64,000 nucleotides of DNA from Defluviitaleaceae bacterium (GTDB lineage: Bacteria; Bacillota; Clostridia; Lachnospirales; WQUN01), in NCBI GenBank assembly GCA_009779755.1, contig WRDO01000001.1, forward strand, positions 62,001 through 126,000, read 5' to 3'. The number at the start of each line of letters is the position of its first letter. The stretch's first letter is position 1. A program made the position numbers and the translations under genes. Below the pieces are notes generated by a model. That model made no database searches, was not told the origin of the DNA, and saw only the letters and a program-made list of their open reading frames with translations. This document shows, one piece after another, positions 58,101-64,000 of this stretch.

Positions 58101-58238
58101 ACGTACCTCCAATAGTGTTTGAAGGTTATTGGAGTAAGCACACTTGATGACGGTTGGGTCGTGAGGGAAAATACAACCCATTGTGCCAAACAACGCCATA
58201 TGCTACATTTTATTAACACAATTTTCTGGAGGTGTATT

Positions 58239-59465
58239 TTGCACCCATACCAAATAATGCCGCCGTTATCGCCGAAGGAATACAACGCCCTTAAAGCGGA
58301 CATCAAAGCCAACGGCGTTTTGGTTGCCATCGAGTTTGACGAGCATGGAAATGTGTTGGACGGACACCATAGACTAAAAGCGTGTCAAGAACTGGGAATC
58401 GTTGATTATCCGCGTGTAGTTCGCGCCGGGTTAAACGAAGAGGAAAAACTCGCCCACGCGCAAGCGGTTAATATGATGCGTCGCCAACTGTCGCAAAAAC
58501 AACGCCGCATTTTTATCGGCGAGCAATTAAAGAAAACACCCGAATATTCCAATCTATTTATAGCGAAGATGTTGGGCGTTACGGACAAAACCGTAAATAC
58601 TGTGCGTCGTAAAATGGAAGCAAATTCAGAGATTCCGAAAATCGACGAACGCCGAAGCGCGGACGGAACCTCACGCGGTCGCCCGGTATCTGTGTATAAC
58701 CCCAACGAAAAAGCCAAACGAATACTCACCCAACCGCAAGTAGTGGAACGTATGCAAAAAGAAGATTGGAGCAACCCCGCATACACCAGAGCCAAGATAA
58801 ACCAAGAAAGCAAGGCCATAAGGAAGAATGTTGCAATCCCATTGTCTGAAGCAGATTGCAAACTTTTATGTGCCGATATCCAAGGGGGTTTGCCCGAAAT
58901 ACCCGATGAAAGCGTAGACGTAATCATCACCGACCCACCCTATGCTCTTAAATACATACCCCTCTACCGCCATCTTTCCCATTTGGCTGCTCGCGTGTTA
59001 AAACCCGGCGGTTCGCTATTATGTATGGGTGGCGGTGCGCACTTCCCCAAAGTGGTGGAAACCTTAAACGATTCAGCCTTGTTATTTCATTGGATGTTAT
59101 GCTTTATTACGACACGGACGGCTGCACCTCTGCACTGGCTGAAGGTTTCATCTCATATCAAACCTATATTTTGGTTGACGAAGGGGAGATATAACGGCGA
59201 TTTGGTAAGTGACCTTATCCACGCGCCGCCGATGAAAGACGACAAGGACTACCACGAATGGGGGCAAAGCGTGGAAGCCTTCACCCAATTGGTGGAGCGA
59301 TTCACCGACCCGGGGCAGGTCATCCTCGACCCTTTCGTGGGCGGGGGGACGACCGCGGTAGCGGCAATAAATAAATCGCGTCGTTTTATCGGCGCGGATA
59401 TTGACCAAAAGTGTATTGAAATAACGCGCAACAGAATATATAACTTATCCCCAAAAAGTTCATAA
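58239..59465 (+). CDS. ParB-like nuclease domain fused to DNA methyltransferase
   Basis: DGHHRLKACQELGI (ParB-type), DVIITDPPYALKYI (DPPY motif), VILDPFVGGGTTAVAAINKSRRFIGADID. TTG 58239 follows GGAGGTG; ATG 58257 also possible. Confidence 0.85.
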   Translation: MHPYQIMPPLSPKEYNALKADIKANGVLVAIEFDEHGNVLDGHHRLKACQELGIVDYPRVVRAGLNEEEKLAHAQAVNMMRRQLSQKQRRIFIGEQLKKTPEYSNLFIAKMLGVTDKTVNTVRRKMEANSEIPKIDERRSADGTSRGRPVSVYNPNEKAKRILTQPQVVERMQKEDWSNPAYTRAKINQESKAIRKNVAIPLSEADCKLLCADIQGGLPEIPDESVDVIITDPPYALKYIPLYRHLSHLAARVLKPGGSLLCMGGGAHFPKVVETLNDSALLFHWMLCFITTRTAAPLHWLKVSSHIKPIFWLTKGRYNGDLVSDLIHAPPMKDDKDYHEWGQSVEAFTQLVERFTDPGQVILDPFVGGGTTAVAAINKSRRFIGADIDQKCIEITRNRIYNLSPKSS

Positions 59466-59531
59466 AAATATTTTTACGAACAAACCAAATGTATTTATTA
59501 TTCTGTCTTTACGTTCTTTATACTTTCATAA

Positions 59532-60197
<666 letters not shown>

Positions 60198-60200
60198 AGG

Positions 60201-60226
60201 CTTGCATATTGTGTAGGTTTTGACAG
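60201..60226 (+). repeat. 26-bp inverted repeat, left
   Basis: cttgcatattgtgtaggttttgacag; 23/26 match to reverse complement of 60402-60427. Confidence 0.85.
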
Positions 60227-60283
60227 TTCGTAGGTTAATATTGGTACTGTACCAGTATGAAGTAATACCTGTCAACGAAAATA

Positions 60284-60313
60284 TTGAAAAATACTTTGTT
60301 ATTATCATATGAA
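60284..60313 (+). promoter_or_regulatory. putative promoter inside inverted-repeat segment
   Basis: TTGAAA (60284-60289), 18-nt spacer, TATGAA (60308-60313). Confidence 0.35.
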
Positions 60314-60401
60314 CAATAAAAAACGAACAAAAACCATCCAATATATTCCATATATAGCAAATAGAAAAATATTTGGGAGGGTTTATTATTTTTTGATACT
60401 T

Positions 60402-60427
60402 CTGTCAAAACCTACAGAAGTTGCAAG
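60402..60427 (-). repeat. 26-bp inverted repeat, right
   Basis: ctgtcaaaacctacagaagttgcaag. Confidence 0.85.
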
Positions 60428-60450
60428 TATATGATTGTTGGGAGGTATAT

Positions 60451-62637
60451 ATGTTTTGTTCAAAATGCGGAACAAAATATCCTGAATTGGAAGGTGCAAA
60501 ATTTTGTTCGGGTTGCGGTGCGATTAAAGTGGTTGATACGGCAAACGTTGAACCGACATTAACAATAAAAACCCTTGATGAACATTCTGTAATTGAATCT
60601 ACTACAATGTTTATTTCTAAACCTACCCTTGAACCACAATCTACAGACGTTGATTCTATGTATAAACGTGCATTACTGCTCATGGAAAATAAAGATTTTA
60701 ACAAAGCCAGCCAATTATTTGACCAAGTACTTAATTTGCAACCGGAAAATGCCCGAGCATATATCGGACAATTACTTGCAGAACAAAGGTTAACAAATGA
60801 AGAACAACTAGCCGAACATATCAATCATTGGCAAGATAATTCATTGTTCCAGCGTGCCGTTCGATTTGCTGACGATACTTACAAAGCCATACTGGAAGAA
60901 TACGCCGAAACCGCACATGTTAACCTAATTATACATAAAGCCAAAGAAATGTTTTTAACCGCTGTCAATCCTTCAGCGATAATTATGTTGCTCGAACCCC
61001 TTCGTGGGAATGAAACAGCCGAAAAATTATTGGCATTGTGCAAAACGCGTGATAATAATTTAATGCAAATGTATATACAGCAATTGTTGGACACATCGAA
61101 ATGCAAATCATTAGATGGGTTGGCGCAATGTACAAGCGGGTGGGAAACAACTCCCCTGTTTAATCAAATAATGCACATTGCTGACATCGAAATGAAGCAA
61201 AAACTGACCGCTATTGTCAACGAAGTAAATAAATTAAATAATGAACGGCTAGCACAAGATACCGTCACACGAAATATATTAATTGCTAAAAATGAATCAA
61301 CGAGAAAAAAAAGAAACCTGATAATCACGATTGTCACTCCAATCATAATTATTATTGGTTTGGTGATTTGGATAGTTATACCCCAGCAGCACGAACGCCG
61401 CCACGAAAGTGCCGCCCAATATCTTGACCTTTATCGGGAGGCATTTCGCCAAGGCGATTATGACCTTGCAAGGCGAATGTATAATGATTATTTACGAAAC
61501 CATCTTTCCGGACCGGATTGGTACGAACGGTCTCAATCAATAGCATATCTTGGAGAGTTCGTATGGCGTGGAAGCCCTACATCCCGTGAAAACTTAACTA
61601 ATAGTTTAATGACGCAACTTGATGACCGAATAAACAATGCCTTAATAGCTGAGCGTGCATTATCACACGCAGCTTCAGGTGATTGGGAAATGGGATTCAA
61701 CCTGTTAGCCAGCGAAAGAATTACGACAACTTATATTCCCGAAAGAATAATAAAAGAACTATTTACATTTTTTCTGGAATCCATTAACCCCAAGCAATTA
61801 CATATTTTGCCAAAGGATTCATCTTGGATACAAGCATCATACTTTGATTTTCATAATTCTTCATTGTATTGGTTAAATCAAGATGGTACGGTGGATACGT
61901 TCAACGGAAGAAATGATATACGTTCTTTATCGAATATTATACGCATCGAAATGATTGGCGACCCCAATGATTTTTTCTTTATATATGCGGCACTGGATAA
62001 TAATAATGTACTGCTCGTTGAAGATTATCGAGAAACATACACAATATATGATGTATTGGATTTTGACATAAACAGGAATCTTGTTGTTGTTATTCACAGG
62101 AACGGTACAGTGAGTTATCAACAGTTGAATCAGCACCATGAATATAGCCTCGATAATGTTAGTCAATGGAATAATATAGAAATGGTTTGGATTGCAACAG
62201 AATTCCTACGGAGGGACACACACTTTACGTACCCAAATCAACCTGGCCAAAATCGACGTGAAGAACACCGCAACCAAGGTGTTAATAGAGTGGATACTCA
62301 TGTAACTTTTCTAGTTGCAAGAACGCGTACTGGAGAAATATTAAATTCCGGTCAAAATCGTATTATGTATACTGACCAACGACGGGTTGATGTCGGCGGT
62401 CGCGGTGGTACTATATGGTTAAATATAGATAGGGCATTCGTAAGATTTGAACCGGCACCTACCCCATTTCATCTTATGGTTGAGCGACCCATACAACCAT
62501 CAATCAACATCCGAACACGAAATTGGAATTCCCCTATCATAATTACACGCCCTTTTGATGGACAATGGCTTGTTGAACAATTTGGTGGCAATGACGAGGA
62601 TTATTTTGATTATTGGAATTATGACGATTCGTATTAA
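60451..62637 (+). CDS. zinc-ribbon/TPR-like membrane protein with large C-terminal domain
   Basis: MFCSKCGTKYPELEGAKFCSGCG; TPR-like MYKRALLLMENKDFNKASQLFDQVLNLQPENARAYIGQLL; single TM (LIITIVTPIIIIIGLVIWIVI); long C-terminal region. Confidence 0.75.
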   Translation: MFCSKCGTKYPELEGAKFCSGCGAIKVVDTANVEPTLTIKTLDEHSVIESTTMFISKPTLEPQSTDVDSMYKRALLLMENKDFNKASQLFDQVLNLQPENARAYIGQLLAEQRLTNEEQLAEHINHWQDNSLFQRAVRFADDTYKAILEEYAETAHVNLIIHKAKEMFLTAVNPSAIIMLLEPLRGNETAEKLLALCKTRDNNLMQMYIQQLLDTSKCKSLDGLAQCTSGWETTPLFNQIMHIADIEMKQKLTAIVNEVNKLNNERLAQDTVTRNILIAKNESTRKKRNLIITIVTPIIIIIGLVIWIVIPQQHERRHESAAQYLDLYREAFRQGDYDLARRMYNDYLRNHLSGPDWYERSQSIAYLGEFVWRGSPTSRENLTNSLMTQLDDRINNALIAERALSHAASGDWEMGFNLLASERITTTYIPERIIKELFTFFLESINPKQLHILPKDSSWIQASYFDFHNSSLYWLNQDGTVDTFNGRNDIRSLSNIIRIEMIGDPNDFFFIYAALDNNNVLLVEDYRETYTIYDVLDFDINRNLVVVIHRNGTVSYQQLNQHHEYSLDNVSQWNNIEMVWIATEFLRRDTHFTYPNQPGQNRREEHRNQGVNRVDTHVTFLVARTRTGEILNSGQNRIMYTDQRRVDVGGRGGTIWLNIDRAFVRFEPAPTPFHLMVERPIQPSINIRTRNWNSPIIITRPFDGQWLVEQFGGNDEDYFDYWNYDDSY

Positions 62638-62668
62638 TTTAAAATAAATTAATAAGGGAGAGATTTAC

Positions 62669-63208
62669 ATGTCATCAATTGCCAAAAGAACATGGCTATG
62701 TGCGTGTGGCGTTAAAAATGATGGTGCCTTAAGAAATTGTGCAAATTGCGATTTGGAAAAACAACGTTTGCTGAGTATAGTTCCGGGTGCTGAAACGACG
62801 GAGGAACAAACCATTCCGTCAGTACCACCACCAATATCAATACCAACGCCGATACCCCAAACACCTCCCCAAGCAAACCCCGTGCAGTTGGTTCAACCGT
62901 ATGCTTCTTCTCCGGCATATACCCCCCCTCCGTCCCCTTATGCAGTCCCGTCGCCAAACCCACAATATATTCATGTTGCTCAACCCCATGTGAAATCTAA
63001 AGTAGGGCGAAATATTTTTTTATTCTTGCTTGTCGCTGTAGCTGCATTATTAGGTATGAGTGCATTGGGTGTATTTTGCATTGGTGAAACGCTGGGTATT
63101 ACACCCGATTGCGGCAACCCAATATGCAGAAACAGTTCCACCATATTTACCAATTTTTGTTCGCGGTGTGGTGACGCGATTCAACGTATAGATGGAATTT
63201 TCCGCTAA
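62669..63208 (+). CDS. hypothetical protein with N- and C-terminal zinc-binding Cys motifs, Pro-rich linker and one TM
   Basis: WLCACGVKNDGALRNCANC; CGNPICRNSSTIFTNFCSRCG; TM IFLFLLVAVAALLGMSALGVFCI. Confidence 0.65.
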   Translation: MSSIAKRTWLCACGVKNDGALRNCANCDLEKQRLLSIVPGAETTEEQTIPSVPPPISIPTPIPQTPPQANPVQLVQPYASSPAYTPPPSPYAVPSPNPQYIHVAQPHVKSKVGRNIFLFLLVAVAALLGMSALGVFCIGETLGITPDCGNPICRNSSTIFTNFCSRCGDAIQRIDGIFR

Positions 63209-63271
63209 AACAAACGCATTTCACATACCATGCGGAATATCACACGGTAAATACAGAAAGCGGGAGTTAAT

Positions 63272-64000
63272 ATGCCTATTGATGTATCCAGTTATACCAA
63301 ACGCGCCTTTCTTGAAATTTCATATGGGGAATTTGATAAAGCAAGTGTATTGCTTGACCAAATATTAAACGTTGACCCTGAAAATGCGCAAGCATACATT
63401 GGACAATTATTGGTGGAACATAAACTTATAGATGAAAAATTATTAGCTGAACATATCCCCGATTGGCAAGATAGTTCTTTGTTCCATCGGGCGATACGAT
63501 TTGCAAATAATACGTACAAAGTAACGCTAAATGGATATGTTGATACCGTACGAAATAACCGTATTTTATACGATGCAAAAAAATTATTATCAACCGTTGC
63601 GAATCCGGCTACGGTTATTTTAATGCTTGAACCTCTCCGGGGAAATGTCACCGTTGATGCGCTGTTGGCGCAATGTGAAACCCGAAAAACCGACATCGTA
63701 GAAATGTATATCCAGCAATTATTGGATATATGCAAATGTAACAGCCTTGATAATCTAGCGACATGTACTAATCAATGGGAAACAACGTTGTTATATAAAC
63801 AGTTAAAGCTCATTGCAAACGATGAAATGAAACAACGATTGAACATGTTGGAAGATGATTTAATTAAATATTATGATGAACTTAGTAAAAAAGAAAAAGA
63901 ACGAGAGTCATTGGAAAACGTTAGACTTATTAAAACGTATAAATCACTAGGTATAGGCGTTGCAGGCATTGTTTTATTGGTCATTATTATAATTAACGGA
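63272..64000 (+). CDS. TPR-like membrane protein paralogous to 60451..62637, truncated by window end
   Basis: Translated by eye from ATG 63272 (absent from ORF track because it runs off the window): MPIDVSSYTKRAFLEISYGEFDKASVLLDQILNVDPENAQAYIGQLLVEHK...; colinear with the 60451 gene, ends in a TM. Confidence 0.75.
   Translation, partial: MPIDVSSYTKRAFLEISYGEFDKASVLLDQILNVDPENAQAYIGQLLVEHKLIDEKLLAEHIPDWQDSSLFHRAIRFANNTYKVTLNGYVDTVRNNRILYDAKKLLSTVANPATVILMLEPLRGNVTVDALLAQCETRKTDIVEMYIQQLLDICKCNSLDNLATCTNQWETTLLYKQLKLIANDEMKQRLNMLEDDLIKYYDELSKKEKERESLENVRLIKTYKSLGIGVAGIVLLVIIIING

Overview
This 64 kb window looks like the chromosome of a Spo0A-encoding Firmicute (clostridial-type gene content). 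It is mostly ordinary, moderately GC-rich coding sequence: a c-di-AMP locus (cdaA/cdaR), PP2C phosphatase + PASTA kinase + rsgA, nrdDG, a four-gene type II secretion/type IV pilin-like cluster, CYTH + Ppx, TctCBA, Na/Pi symporter, ppdK, rplJL with an L10 leader, spo0A, secDF, thyX, lexA, and paired ABC exporters with DUF1854. The distal end (about 56.06 kb to the window end) looks like the left part of an integrated element: a large serine recombinase overlapping the 3' end of a host gene, a ParB-methyltransferase fusion, a small serine recombinase, and an AT-rich set of zinc-ribbon/TPR membrane proteins. I saw no rRNA, tRNA or CRISPR array. The observations most worth follow-up are: (1) a family of large palindromic elements (about 23.04-23.24, 25.16-25.30 and 34.92-35.10 kb, plus a possible remnant near 47.56 kb). 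Two copies share a nearly identical ~66-nt core but have different arm sequences that each stay self-complementary, and two copies flank one AT-rich zinc-ribbon membrane gene in inverted orientation. (2) A 26-bp near-perfect inverted repeat enclosing a 175-bp promoter-like, ORF-free segment directly after a serine recombinase gene, a candidate invertible promoter. (3) An ORF-free ~260-nt unit at 35.23-35.49 kb with a sigmaA-like promoter, several hairpins and a strong terminator, a candidate structured ncRNA. Most long antisense ORFs in the supplied track were treated as shadow ORFs. Everything here was read by eye; no database search or folding was run.
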